A stretch of DNA of 64,000 nucleotides from Metallyticus violacea (GCA_030762175.1 CM060846.1:178933041-178997040), one strand, 5' to 3'. Counted from the first letter of the stretch, positions 32,901 to 45,838 are shown. Program-made: numbers and translations. The notes: generated from the letters alone by a model not told the origin.

Positions 32901-34317
32901 TGTAAATGAAATTATTTTGAAAGATAATAGAATAACCATTCCTGAAAACACCTTCATTTGCTTACTTCTCATTTCTGTATATCATACTTATGAAATCAGA
33001 CATTTCCTGTTCCGCGCATAACACTTTCTCCGAAGGGAACAATATATTGGCAATTTATACACATATACTGTACATAACTAGTTTTTTACACGAAACGTTT
33101 CAGGAAACAATGAAAATTGATACATAAATGCTGGATCTCTTTCGCAACGATTAAACCGTATGTTTTATATACTTTTATCGCTAATGAAATTAAGGTTCTT
33201 TGGAAGTTGCTACAACTTGATTTTAAAACAAGCTGACGGATTAACATATATCGATATATTTCTTAATGTGCGTGTCATTTCTGGATGTCCTACGATAGTG
33301 ATGTAACTTTCTTCGTGACTAAATTAAATATTTGCACATTTTCTTATTGTTTATAAGCGTGTGGATTTTTTTACATGAAAAAGATTACATTATTTGTTTT
33401 GTTCCGTTTGCTTTCTTTAAAAGTAGCGAAATTTGTTTCGAATGCGAGTACTAATTTTCGAATATTCATTAATTTAAATGCTGTTAAATACGGCTACAAA
33501 TTTTCATACGAAGTTTAATTATGTTTTGCTTTAATTTTCAAATAACAATTTAATCTATGATGTTCTATTTGATTATACTTAAAGAACATATGTAGTCAAA
33601 AATAAAAGCTACATTTAATTAAATTAATACAGTTATAATCTATGTTAATAATTAATGTAAATACTATCTGATTCATGTATGTAATTTGTATTAAGGGTAT
33701 TGTATTAGTTTAAATAGCACCTGTGCTAAATCTTTAGTAGGAGGTCATTTTGTATTTGTGTGAAAGCACATATTTCAATACTGGACTGCTCGTTAAACTA
33801 TGGAATGTGCCATATTGAAATTTGCCCCAATGTAATTTTTGAAAAGTTTGACCAGCGAAGAAGGTAGCCTTTTGTCCTAGCACGAAATCGTTTCTTTTGA
33901 AAGAATTTATGAAAACAATTTGCATACCCGAGACGCAAAATGTTCCTTTTTAACTGGCACAGAGAGAAGTATTATTTCACTTGTTAATGGTAACGGTGCG
34001 TAATGACAATAAGGGAAGAATTCTCTCGAGAACGAATATATGTCAACCTTAGCTGACAGCATATGTTTTATACTCCTTTTAACAGTAACATTTAGACACG
34101 TAAACATGTTTCTGACATGATTTTAGAAACAAGTGGATGCTTCTTATTTATGGCTGAGACGTGGTCTATCGCGATTTCATTGTGGGTAAATCTGAAAGGC
34201 TAAAAAAGTGAAGGGATATCAGATCAGAAAAATTTCCGAATATTTATGGCACGAATATCCTTTCTTGGAATTACTATAACTTGAGAATTTTTTTTTTTTT
34301 TAGAAAATTAGTCCACC
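32901..34317. other. Unassigned AT-rich stretch
   Basis: No repeats or coding motifs recognised. Confidence 0.6.
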
Positions 34318-34330
34318 TCAACCAATAGGA

Positions 34331-34610
34331 CCGCCACGGTTGGCCGAGGTCGTTAAGGCGCAGACTCGTGAACGGGAGGTCTGGTGTTCGAATCCCACCA
34401 GGACCGTGTTCCCTGGCTGGGTTTTTTTCAGGTTTTTCTCAGTACCCATAACTGACGAATACCGGGGAGGTACCCTAAACTTACGCCTAGAACGCTTCCT
34501 TCCTTAAAAAATATCCTTTCCCAATATAACATTTCATCTCATGTAACATCAGTGTCCACCGCCTGTGTTGCCTCAGTAGTAAAAACGGGCGTTATACATT
34601 ACTAAAAAAA
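34331..34610 (+). mobile_element. SINE-B copy, full length, 13-bp TSD
   Basis: A box TTGGCCGAGGTCGTTAAGGC, B box GTTCGAATCCC, complete body and the conserved 3' end TAGTAAAAACGGGCGTTA. Perfect direct repeats TCAACCAATAGGA lie at 34,318-34,330 and 34,611-34,623. This copy best defines the family ends. Confidence 0.96.
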
Positions 34611-34623
34611 TCAACCAATAGGA

Positions 34624-35979
34624 ATCTTCCAAAATTGAACGAATAGGAGCGAGCCTGTATAATTATAGATATTAAGAAAATACAATAAAGCAGTTAGAAC
34701 CGAACCAAGCTTAATAGTTTTTGTGGATCTATTTTTTGCGGGTGAGGGTCCTAACAATACAATAAACTGTACGTCTAATATAATGTAAAAAGTACGATGA
34801 GCAAATAGCAGTGATGATTGAGCAGTCGAGGCTATGAGTTGTGAGGAGTTTGGAGGTTGGAGTCGGAGGAAGGAATAGTAAAAGTTAATTGGAATAAATG
34901 GGTATAGGAATAGGTAATCCGAATCGGAGTGCGCAGGTCTGTAGAAAAGGAATAGTTAGTAGTCAGTTCAATTGTAAGCCGATGAGGATTATTTAGAAGT
35001 CCACTGAGATCTTCGAAATATTTCCAAGCCATTATGAAAAGTACGATATTCTTATAATAACAGTGAATGAATGGTGTTAACTCATAACTTTAGTGTTTTC
35101 GTGTAACCTGCTAGATTTCCTACCCTCCCTTCTGACTCAAAGGAGTTACAAAATTCCAGAATTTCCCTGAGATACAATATTCCTAATCCCGAAGCAAAGA
35201 GGCATCCAACCAAGAAATTAAATAATGGCTTAATTTCCGCTTCATCTCACGAGTAACGACCCCATCCCCTGTACGACCCCAAACATTAGAAGTTATAGGC
35301 GTTTATTTTTACTATTTTCTACAATTGAGTGTTTATTGTATATTAGATTTAAGGATTAAGAAAAGTAATATAAAGGATGAGATGGTTTCAATTAGAAAAT
35401 ATTTTGGGATGGTTTAAGTTTAATATTCTACTTGTTACAATAAATAACGTTATACCTCATCGTAATCCAAGTATTACTTTCTAGTATGATATCCAAGAAC
35501 AAGTCGTTATCGATTTATGGATATTATTTATAAACTTTAGGAAAGATCATGGAGCATAAACATAAGATATATTATATAAAATAGGTAACTGATACAGGAA
35601 AAGATTCAGCACCTAAGCCATACTATGGGCCTTTTGTACTTTGCCCTCCAAGGAGGCACCTACAGAAGGAAGGGATTAATTGAGGGAAACACCGAGGTAC
35701 CAGGAGTCAATAGCAGCGATTCAGGATGTAGGCGGGTTCCCTAAACGTTTTCTTAGATCTAGAGTGCACAGACCTGCGAGAGCTACGCTGCCAGAAACTT
35801 AGGTTAGGACAGGAACTTTCTCCAGACGCAAATGAATCGCCACGCACCAAACAGATTTGCTTGGATTTTTTACCCTAAAACCAGGCCTACCGAAAGAAAT
35901 AAAAATTAAAATAGGAGATCCGAATATTTATGAAAAGGACATAAACTTCCGAAATATATATTGGCCTAAGTGGCTAGGG
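34624..35979. other. Unassigned stretch
   Basis: Mostly AT-rich. 35,630-35,860 has higher G+C and may be body sequence of the tRNA-like element whose head is at 35,980-36,080, read on the minus strand. Confidence 0.4.
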
Positions 35980-36080
35980 AAAGCGCGAATGGTGGAAATG
36001 CCGGCCCTATGGGATTTAAACTTGGGATCACCAAAATGAGATTTTCAGGATTTACAGTCTGAGCTACCGCGCATATATTA
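35980..36080 (-). mobile_element. Possible third tRNA-derived SINE head
   Basis: On the minus strand GCGCGGTAGCTCAGACTGTA looks like a tRNA 5' arm and A box, and AAGTTTAAATCCCA, about 45 nt later, like a B box. No cloverleaf with an intact anticodon arm is evident, so it is not a working tRNA. Only one copy is visible here, so SINE status is unproven. Confidence 0.4.
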
Positions 36081-36112
36081 ACCTTTCTGGTAAACTGTTA
36101 TTTATACAATGA

Positions 36113-36406
36113 TTGATTGATTTTTGATTGATTTATTTATGGATGCTCTTTAACATCTCAGGTCATCAGCGTCTCATTCAACTCAGGGCGTGAAACGGCC
36201 GACAAATTTTGCTCAGAGGCCTCTCTTTCAGGCTTGAGGTTCTTTATTGTGCCGTAAATTGTACTACACGGTACCCAGCTTTACTTCCCTTCCGAAGGAA
36301 GCCATACTTACGATTTTTACGCGAGAAAAAATCCATCGGTCCTGGCCGGGTTCTTGGGTGTAGGAGGCAAGTATGGTAACCACAGCACCACCAGGACCGG
36401 CTTTTC
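36113..36406 (-). mobile_element. SINE-A copy, head with small deletion
   Basis: Minus-strand copy. The A box is intact (GGTTACCATACTTGCCTCC), but the anticodon-to-B-box segment is deleted, leaving CACCCAAGAACCCGGCCAGG. Flanking TACAATGA occurs at 36,105-36,112 and 36,407-36,414. Confidence 0.93.
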
Positions 36407-36414
36407 TACAATGA

Positions 36415-37714
36415 GTATGGTAGAAAATATAAAATCAGGCAAAGTTTCTATTTTATAAATAAACTCATTTGAAAATTATAAAACAAAATATTTAGTTGAC
36501 GCATATTTTCCACTAATAGGAAATATCCCTATTAATTATGTTAGAAAATGCCCACTTTACAGAGAAATCGACCGATCTCACTATCCTTTTACGTAAATGA
36601 TATCCAGTTTGCACACATGCTCTAAATTTCAGCAATATATGAACACAAGCGTATGAATACCATAAGCCTATAATTACAACTTGCGATATAATATAGTTTC
36701 TCAGGGCATTCATTAATTTGCTTTCTGAACTGCAATGAAACATTTAACATTAATTGTGCTTTAATTCGAATAGTTTTTTTTGAAAAAAAAAAGTTTAACA
36801 GCCATTACATTACACTCGCTTGTAATATTTTTGATGGATCTTAGGGAAAACTGTGTCTAAATTATTAATCTAATCAAAAATCGGAATGGTAAATTATACA
36901 TATAATTAAAACCACGCAATGTGGAAGCTGCGTAATTTCAGTGGCACATTTATGTTTAATTTCTTAGAGCAAATATGTTTAAAGCTTATTATATATGTTA
37001 TTCTTTTCTAAGTTCCAGCTAAGGTTACTATCTAAAACTCTGAATAAATGGTTGAAATACGCCGATTTTAATATGTCAATAATAGAACTATTACATAAAA
37101 ATCATTGTTATTAACGTTAGAATCTACTCGTACTATTTATGATTTTATCAGGTGAATTAGAATGAATAATTTTTTTCAAAAATGCTTGGTGATTACTGGA
37201 TAAGCAGCAATGGAACGTGAAGAGTAAAGGAATGGGAAACAATGCTGTTGGAGTGGCAACAAAAGCACGCACGACTCGACATCGACTGGTTTCCATAGCA
37301 ACAAGCCAAGCAGTCGTTCGCAAAGTTTCCAAGAAGTGCCATAAAGCGGTGTCAGTTGTTTGCAATGGAATTTTCCATTGCAAGGCATTGAAAAAGTATA
37401 TATTACTCTATACAGCTTTCTGACGTATTCTCTCAGTTTTAAAAAGTATGAACTGTTTAGAAACCTGATTTATTTTCTTTTCGAAGTCTTTGCTACTTTT
37501 CAAAGAAAAATTCTGGGATCTTACCATGCCACGATTAGATGTGATATTCCGTGTAAGGCCACGGACCAGTCAGTTGCCTACTGTGCACGATTCAACAGCC
37601 ACTTAAGCATAGTTTAATTAACGTGGCCCAATACTAAAAATAAAAATACTTTAGAAACGTATTGTTAATTTCAATAAGTTATAGTAAAGCAACCTACACC
37701 CTTACCGTTCACTT
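36415..37714. other. Unassigned stretch with an X-box-like island
   Basis: Mostly AT-rich. 37,200-37,390 is of more balanced composition and holds GTTTCCATAGCAAC and a 24-bp palindrome (see the next entry). Frames on both strands over the island are open for 70-90 codons but match nothing known. Confidence 0.45.
37289..37383. promoter_or_regulatory. X-box-like motif and nearby palindrome
   Basis: GTTTCCATAGCAAC (about 37,289-37,303) fits the RFX-factor X-box consensus (GTTNCCATRGNAAC), and TTGCAATGGAA-TT-TTCCATTGCAA (37,360-37,383) is a perfect inverted repeat. RFX sites drive ciliary genes in animals. No gene start is visible next to it, so regulatory function is only a possibility. Confidence 0.3.
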
Positions 37715-37918
37715 TTTTTTATTTATTTGCTTGATTTATTTACGGATGCTCTTTTAACATCTCAGGTCATCAGCTTTCCAATATATACAGGGCATGAAAC
37801 GGCCGATATATTTTGCTCAGAGGCTTCTTCCACGCTTGAGGTTTTTTACGTGTCATAAATTTACGAGAAGGGACCCACGGTTTTACTTCCCTTCCTTAGG
37901 ATATTTATACTCTAAAAT
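37715..37918 (-). mobile_element. SINE-A fragment (no head)
   Basis: Minus-strand SINE-A tail and body (ATCTCAGGTCATCAGC, TTTTGCTCAGAGGC, ACTTCCCTTCC), diverging before the tRNA-like part. Confidence 0.85.
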
Positions 37919-38379
37919 TTACTACTCTGACCGGGGTTGAGGTCTACGAAGCACTAGAGTACCAGGACTGATAATCTCCCAATTCATTCTATAGGTTCTG
38001 TATAAAGGTCGAAGGTGCCAGGCGAGGTAAGCTGATGCGATGTGACGGTGACTTGCACTTTGGAAAGATTTCTGCCCCAGTGACTGGCATGAAAGCAGAC
38101 CTTCTGAAAGGCACCTGGAAACATTGTTAGGTACCCGTCTACGTCCGTGATTCAATGCCAGTGGAGGCTTCAGATAATTATTTTTATAAAATATCTGAAA
38201 GAATGAAATAATTAGAATATGGAAATAATGGAAAATATTGTTTAAATCATTTGTGCAATAACAACAAAAGTAAGCAAGATCTCAAATGTATTCATATAGG
38301 AAAAATCGTTTGATAAAATATATATTTGATAAACTGAAAAACATTTCCAATATTTTATATCACTGCTTATTGTTTTTGT

Positions 38380-38640
38380 GTATAGTGTTTAACGCCCGTT
38401 TTCACTACTGTGTGGTTTGGTGATGGATGAAATAAAAGTATAAACTGAAAAAGAACTATTTCAAAGAAAAGAAGCGTTCCAGGCATACGTTTAGGGTATT
38501 TCCACCGCATTTATCATTTTTGGGGACTGAGGAACACCAAAAACCTGAATAATTTGGGTTTTCAATTCTAGTGGGAGTTGAGTCCCGGAAATTCCCTTCG
38601 AGACTCTGTGGCTTAATGACCTCGGCCACCCATTTCGGTG
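38380..38640 (-). mobile_element. SINE-B copy, diverged
   Basis: Minus-strand copy starting with the conserved 3' end (AGTGTTTAACGCCCG) and ending in GACCTCGGCCACCC. The middle is diverged and the B box is altered (GAGTCCCGG). Confidence 0.88.
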
Positions 38641-39960
38641 ATGATAATGAAATCTTGAATCGAGCTTCCAGTTTCAGATATTTTATCTTCTTTTTTTAAG
38701 TGTAAAATAAATGGAATTATTGCTTGTTTAATATTTTCATTGCTAGATATATTTAGTTAAAATGTATAATTATACGTCCTGAATGTTATAAGTAACTATT
38801 TCGGAATATTTGTTAAACTTATTGCTCGCATTCAAAAAGAAACTGTCAATTGAATTGTTCCAAAGTACTATATATCAATTTTCTCCATCACTGATTTTTT
38901 TATTAACCATTTTAATGAAAAAGGACAGTTATTAGGGATACTGAATGCTTAAAACGGAGGAAAAAAACATTTTACGTTCATCGCATAACGCGTTTAAGTT
39001 ACTCAGTCGTGTAAAAGGATTTTCTTAATTTCTTTTCATTTTTGCACGCTGAGAAAGGGATTTTACTATGACAATTTATTGTTTTTATCTTTGAGTGACT
39101 AAACATTTTGAAACAATATGTTTATTAGATTTGATAAAAACCATTCATCCCTTACAGTCATTTGCCAGCTAATCAATAGTTCCGGAATTTGCTTGGTTTC
39201 TGGCCGGTCTGCCTTTCTGTGCATCTATAGCAGATAGGTAAATGCAACACATTGTATGCGCACGAACTACATACAGAAATGACTTTAGAATTTACATGCG
39301 CCATAAGCAATAAAAGAAAAACGAAAGTAAAAATAACATTTCGAAGTCTTGCTTCTATTTGAAAACTTGGCTACATTTTGAAATGCATATGCCTTGCACT
39401 TACTACAGGAAAACCCATACTCATATTCAATTTTACGTTGAATCATGTAGTTAAAGAGATCTGAACCGATCCAGAGCTTGGGTATAACCTAGCTCTTGCC
39501 GTTTCCGTGTTAATGGGATTAATCTTGTTAATTGCTATTGCCGCTCCAGTAATCAACATAAGTGAAGACGGCGTGCAGACTGTGGTTGTGTGATCGTGCT
39601 TGAGTTGCAGCTTGAATGGTTCCAGCGGTAATTAACATAAGTGAAGATGCGTACAGGCTATCTGTGTCTGATCGTGCTATAGTTGCAGCGCCAATGGAGG
39701 TTAGGCAGTTCACAACTTTGATATAAGGATTATAGAGACTGGGAGATAGAAACGCGACTTTGGGTTTCAAAATACTAAGAGAATTCATGCCAACCTAAAG
39801 AGCAGAGGTTTAGTTAAATAAGAACGGGGCGTCGAGCTATCAAGTACAATTGTCACGGGAGAGATCAACGTTGCCTCAGTTTATCTTTCTAAAATGTCCT
39901 CCATTCCGTATATCCTAGCATGAATTTGTGTATGGAACTAATACTAGCGGAAGTAAATGG
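38641..39960. other. Unassigned AT-rich stretch
   Basis: Apart from the direct repeat at 39,549-39,705, nothing is recognised. Confidence 0.6.
39549..39705. repeat. Two-unit direct repeat, ~79-bp period
   Basis: The blocks TAATCAACATAAGTGAAGA…TGATCGTGCT…AGTTGCAGC…AATGG and TAATTAACATAAGTGAAGA…TGATCGTGCT…AGTTGCAGC…AATGG follow each other. An 86-codon minus-strand frame spans them without a known domain. Confidence 0.8.
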
Positions 39961-39989
39961 CAACCATTGATGTCACATTTTTTGCCCCA

Positions 39990-40850
39990 TTTAAGGACTG
40001 TGATGTGAGAATGGGAGTTTCAGAGTCCATGCTGCAGTGGATTCTAGAGGAACATGACATTTGCGACAAAGTTTGTATTTTCACGTTGGTGGTTTTGCCA
40101 ACCATTGTAACTTAAATTATTGGATTCTTAGTGATCAGAACCCAGACACTATCCTTGAAACATTTAGATTCAATGTGGCATTCGTTATGGTACGCTCGTT
40201 CGGTCCGTGCATTATCCATTAAATTAGAAATGCGAAAATAATCATGTACATGGTGGATATTTTCTTCACCCCATTGCAGTACCTATACACTTCACGCAGG
40301 AGGATGCACCACCACATTTTCCGTTGATAACACTGGAATGCCACTCTTCATGAATGGATCATCCGACTACTTAGTAACGTTGAATTGGCGGCAAGAAGCC
40401 TGTAATACGTTGGTCTTTTTTCTTTTTATTTTTAAGGAAATAAATATATAAACGTGTGTGTATGACAAAACCTCGTAATATAATAATTAGGGTCAAGCAT
40501 TTGGACACCGAGAAACTCCAAGCAATCCACAACAGTGTAACTATGTATGATGTTTTACTTTGCGTCAATCCACCTCACACAACTCTCCTGCATGTGGTAG
40601 TAGGGAGGAGCCTTCACTATAGCTTGAACTGATTTGACTCACTATGTTCTTCTTTTAAAGCGAAACTTTATGGTTGAGGAACACCTAACTGTATTTAATC
40701 CAAAGTGACCTACTACCGGGCTCTAAATTATTTCAGAAGCAGTTGTTCAAGAATAGTGTTGGCGAGTTCCAAATGAAATGTTGATCAGGACAATGGAGAA
40801 AGCTCATCTCCATATTCCACTTGCTGGAGCTTACATTGAGCTTTAGGTGA
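39990..40850 (+). pseudogene. Tc1/mariner-like transposase remnant
   Basis: Plus-strand pieces in order: FHVGGFANHCNLNYWILSD near 40,080-40,130, which fits the DDE family segment H-x-x-G-x-V-N-x-x-N-x-R-x-W. Next EDAPPHFPLITLE near 40,300-40,340 (second-Asp region D-G-A-P-x-H), IGGKKPVIRWS near 40,390-40,415, and the C-terminal CWRVPNEMLIRTMEKAH near 40,765-40,815. It is split over all frames with many stops, and about 300 bp of unrelated sequence lies before the last piece. It is dead. Terminal repeats not found. Confidence 0.6.
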
Positions 40851-42249
40851 GCCCAATGACTGCACTGTCCTTTCTTTTAGCTTTAATCTCCTTATATGAT
40901 GATAACCAGCAATTAATAAAGCATAATTCATTTAAACATATTTCAATATATATGTAATAAACACGAACACTATTGCTTTTATCTGTAGATTATGCTTAAA
41001 AAAACTATAGGATTCAATTGAAAAATGTTGCTGCGGGTATTTCTATGATAAATAATAAGAACCATTCTGCGACATTTACTATTTACATTCGATTATAAAA
41101 GAATTATAACACTGAATAAACATTCTTAATCGATTAAATTTATGACTATAGCTTTCTATATGACCACATTCTATTTGTCACAGTTTACAGCTGTAATATC
41201 CGTGTATTTATGGTTTAAACTATGTATTTGAGAAATAAACCTCTTAAATGAGTTTAGTAAAATGCTAACATAACCGAGCTGCCCCTGATCCCCTATTTCC
41301 CATTCTGTTCCATATGCGTTCATTGAACTTTCCCTTCACTACATACTAGGTATGCACTATCCCCACTGTTTTTCTGGTAAACGTAGCACACATGGTTAAT
41401 CAGCTGCCGTAGCCGTCCTAGTGTTACCGGCACGGCAAATGATTTGTTAATATGCGTTATACACATGTAACGGAAGAATGCTTCCAAGGACATTTTTTAT
41501 AATAATATGAGGTGGCAGTATTTTGTTCTCAAACAAATGTAATATCTAATGTTAACTAATTAGTTACTCTCTGGCTGCCATTACTAGTCCATAGTAGGAT
41601 TCAACGGATAATATTTAATGTTTGGTACACATAAGGCTAATAAATAGAAAATTTGTGGAAATCTCTTACCCGGTGAAAATCTGCGCAGTCGCCACTTTGT
41701 ATGCAAAATTTCCACTTATGAGGATTTAAATCTGCTTCTGCAAATAGCAAAAGCCCTTAACATTGCTTGGCTCAAATAGTGTTTTATAGCAGAATATTAT
41801 GAGGATACTTTATAACGTTATACTTCATTACATGAAAAAATTCTTAAGAAACAGGTAAAGCAATTTTCGTAATTTTTATTAATGCAATAATTATATATAA
41901 TTACAAACGAGTTTCTTACGCCATTTTTATATATCAGAATTATAAAACAATATTAATAAAATAAAATTAATATGCATTTTTTAATGAATTCCCCTGACGC
42001 CAATGTCTTTTTTATTGTTCTTGTGGCATCATTGTGTCTATGAAGATTATGTAGCTCATTTGTCTATTAATATTGTTGTTAGTAAAGATAGCTTTACCCC
42101 CAAAAGTTTAGCCCAACTTAAAAGTCTGAAATGTCATTAATACAGACAAAATCTTTTGATTTTGATCATAAAGAATATGATATATTCATTCATTTCATAA
42201 ACATTGAAAATATAATTGATATTTCAGAAATTTTATGATGATATATGCC
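40851..42249. other. Unassigned AT-rich stretch
   Basis: No recognised feature. Confidence 0.6.
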
Positions 42250-43073
42250 GTTAAATTGTCAGAAGTACGGGTTGGCAGAGCGCGGCTGCGTTCTGGCAGA
42301 GGCTATTTGTCAAGGCCGTATAATTCATGTTCAGATAGCAGCTTGTAGTCAGATTCAGGGAGACTCCGTCAGGGAGTGGTTGTGCTTTCGTATGTTCCCC
42401 GGTTCTTACATTGTATGTAAATGCTATGATAAATAGTTATTTGTTATTTATACGCTGCATAAAAACCGTCAAAACGAACTGGTTTTATGTACCCCACACA
42501 CACACACACATATTTGAATAGTGTTTAACGCCCGTTTTACCACTGAAGCATCGCAGGCGTAGACACTGATGATACATGGGATGAAATTATAAACTGGTCA
42601 AGGATTTTTTTAAAGGAAGTAAGCCAAAGTTTAGGATACCTCCCTGATTTTTGTCATTTAAGAGGGCGACCTAGGCCACCGGTGGCGGTAGATACATGGC
42701 GTTCTTGCAGAGAAATGGTAAGGAGATTCGGGAAAAAAAAAAAAAAAAAAAATCCAGTCGTTCCAAACCGCCATGTTATTACGAAAGAGAAAAGCTAGAT
42801 GAAATGCAGCAATTTGCTGTGCAGATGCCAGCAATGTATTGGAACGAAGGTATCATTTTCAATATATTTTGTAATACAGGCTAACGCATATTATTTTAAG
42901 TTTTAAATCGCAGTACAGTTTTATGCTTTCAGATACAAATATAAATTCTAAGATAGAAAATGTAACTTTTCGGGCGGGACTGCATTCCTTTCACGGTTAT
43001 GGCGGCTGTTCTTCTCCAGTAAGCAGTTGCGCTCCGGCGACCCGTAACTAAGTAACCTCACTGTATTTCATAC
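42250..43073. mobile_element. MITE-like element, copy B (with SINE-B inside)
   Basis: Reverse-orientation homologue of copy A (29,826-30,492). 42,262-42,430 matches the reverse complement of 30,478-30,290, with landmarks GCAGCTTGTAGT, AGGGAGACT, GTGGTTGTGC. The A-run block after TTCTTGCAGAGAA (about 42,700-42,750) matches the T-run block of copy A. 42,955-43,073 matches 29,930-29,826. With the SINE-B insertion (42,519-42,688) removed, the interior lengths agree. The right end is CACTG followed by TATT, as in copy A. Confidence 0.75.
42519..42688 (-). mobile_element. SINE-B copy with internal deletion, inside MITE copy B
   Basis: Minus-strand SINE-B with intact 3' end (AGTGTTTAACGCCCG) and body to TTTGTCATTTAAGAGG, then a jump to GACCTAGGCCACC of the head. 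Most of the tRNA-like half is deleted. It is absent from MITE copy A, so it inserted after the two copies separated. Confidence 0.88.
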
Positions 43074-44369
43074 AGGCTAATATCAAGTTGAACTATTTCT
43101 ATCAATTCACTTGGTAAATATCAATAATTTATTAATTTTTTAACCATGTAATTATATATTCTGTGATGGAGATCAACAATTGATTCTCCTTTTGGTAATA
43201 CACAATTGATTCCTTTATATTATCGTAACATAATATTCAGTTGATAAGAGCATTTTAGCAATGAATAAATTTAATGACGGATATGTTTCAATGCTAATTT
43301 TATGTCATAACATTTTATGAACAATTTGGTCAACAATAAAGGCGCTTTATAATTCTGGATACAAAAATATATTATCATTACTATATCCCATTTTGCAAAA
43401 AAAAAAAAAAAAAAAAAAAAAAACACAATTCATATAAAATAAATAACGTCTAGAATGAAAATGTATATATCCTGACCTTTCAAATAATTTTAAGCAATAT
43501 ATCCAAAATGTAACTAAGATGTATTTTTAAAGCATATATTTAAGCAGGTAAAAGGAGTAACATTTATGCACTGGGGAGAAACGGGAAGAATTTGTAATAT
43601 ATTAGTATTGGTGTTTTAGAACCTTTTAGATGCACATTTTAGGTATATATTTGTGATATCCATAACTTTATCTTAAAAGTGAATAATTATTGAACTGGAC
43701 ATTACCACCTTATATTTTCCAGAGAAGGTTAGAACATAAGACGATTTAGACGGAGAATACAATCCACTATCAGAATATGATGTTATAATATTACGAAATG
43801 TACACATTTGTGCTCGAATTAACAGTTTTAAGGTGTTCTAATTATCCTGCTTTTACTTTGCAAAATATTTATATAAGTGACTTAGAACTTCCTGATGTAA
43901 TTTCATTGATGTATTTTAGTTTATTTTCTGTTTATTGGTTTTTAATACACCTAAGTAATGCATACATTTTATAATTTGAACTCCTTCTCTTGTATTGTGC
44001 CTTAAATGTAACGTGTCCACGTGGACACGCTGTGCGCGTACATGCACATATTCAAAGTTTTAATGCATTTCAAATTTAATTACAGATACACTCATTAAGA
44101 AGTTTATAACATAAATAAACTAATATTATCATAAGTCAATGAACAACAAACACATAAATAAATACCTAAGCATATTATTTCCTGACATTCATGGTATACT
44201 TCAAAACTTTTTAGTCATAATATTTTCCACATTTTATGCAAACTGCTGATGAGTTCTCTTTTCAGTACAGGTCTAATCGCCTTTTATTTTTCTCGGTTTT
44301 CTGGGTGTAATATTTTATATCATATCTCACATCATTTAGAACACGCGATTTTTATGCACATAACGAGCT
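43074..44369. other. Unassigned AT-rich stretch
   Basis: Contains a 27-bp A run at 43,397-43,423 and nothing else recognised. Confidence 0.6.
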
Positions 44370-44750
44370 GGTAGAAGGTCTGCCTATTCCTTTTACAGGA
44401 TTCGTATACTTCTTGTATAATCTCTCTCCTAAAATCAAGCTGAATAGTTATAGCTCCTGTTTCTTGCTTCCGCTGACAGACATTAAAAACGGATATGTCA
44501 AATCAGTCACGAACGTTTAGCACAATATCATTTCTTATTGCGAATATTTATTTTGTGCATGACAATGATCTCTTTCACTGTCCATTCCCCCCATGTATTT
44601 GTTATATGCTGCAATAATCTGAGGATGATGTATGTGAATAGTCCTCTCCTTTGCATAATACATTTTCACAGATGACACACGTTCTACTTCTACATCGACC
44701 GATGCTACTATAACCACAGAATTATTCAACCATTTTTTTTTCAATAATGC
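44370..44750 (-). pseudogene. piggyBac-type transposase C-terminal remnant
   Basis: The minus-strand frame 44,744-44,535 has a run of short beta-like segments (NNSVVIVASVDV) and then QIIAAYNKYMGGMDSERDH. This is the diagnostic N-K-x-M-G-G-V/M-D block of piggyBac transposases, where the last catalytic Asp lies. A second piece on the same strand, 44,470-44,390, reads LDFRREIIQEVY, like the segment downstream of that block. The zinc-binding tail and all N-terminal parts are missing. Inactive fragment. Confidence 0.75.
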
Positions 44751-45600
44751 AATTTCTATAAAGGCGAATATTAAAAATATAAAAAATGCACCCTTTTGTA
44801 TTTTGACAACTTCTGCTTTGAAGAGATGGGACAGGATTTTTAAATTCTGTTTTTCCTAATAACACCTATTCCTCTATACTCTTCTTCTCTTAGGAAAGAC
44901 AGAAGATAAAACTCCTGTAAAGAGGCAGTGAAAGAGAAAAGGGACCGGATTTTTTTTCACTCTTTATTGTAAAATCATGTATCTAATGAATATTATAGTT
45001 GCCTTACCAAAATGCTATTAATACACTGTCAGATGTGGTCAGATGTGGTATACGAGAAGCATCATATTTTGTACTAACCTTAATAAATTGTTTGCACAAA
45101 AGTCCATCAAGGTACTTTATAATTTATTTATCATAAAAGAAATGTTGCTGAAGAACAAAAATATTATTACACTGGTCTCTTATTCTTTCCCAATTTTCCA
45201 CAATTTGTTCTTCTTGTCAAATTTATTATTATCAGTAGGGTGCAAATATCTGAGAATTTGCTCAAAACGACCCCTTCTCATGGCATTGTATACAAAGTAA
45301 TTTATTGAGTATATATATGAATCCGAATACATTTAACGAAAGGATTATAAGTGTACTTAGATGTAGGATTCCTTGGAAATATGTAATTCCTTCACCAATT
45401 ATATGAAGATTTTGATAGTTCTTAAAAAGTTCATAACTTTTGTACTCATCAACTAGAAATGGTATGAGGTCATCATAAATAAACTTAAATTTTTCCACAA
45501 AGGACTTATCAAAATATTCACAATAAATTGAACCAATAAAATCTTAATCTCCCTTCATCCTCATCACACGTCTTCTGATTTTTTTTCATTTTATCTACTC
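44751..45600. other. Unassigned AT-rich stretch
   Basis: Open frames of 78-85 codons on both strands (45,043-45,300 and 45,262-45,498) show no known domain. Confidence 0.5.
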
Positions 45601-45838
45601 AAAGGCGGTGCACTGACGATAAATGAGAGGAAATTATAAACTGGGAAAGGGTTTTGTTTTTTTTAAAAAAGGAAGCGTGCTAGGATTAAGTTTAGGGTAC
45701 CTCCCTAGCATTTGTCACTTATGAGAACTGAGGAATACCTAGAAAAAACTTTAATCAGGAAGGACGGTCCTGGTGGGAATCGAACCCCAGACCTCACTCT
45801 CGCGAGTCAGGGTCTTAACGACCTCGGCCACCCGTGAG
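45601..45838 (-). mobile_element. SINE-B copy, 3' end missing
   Basis: Minus-strand copy with B box (GGGAATCGAACCCC read on plus) and A box (CTTAACGACCTCGGCCACC on plus). The terminal AGTGTTTAACGCCCG block is absent. Confidence 0.9.
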
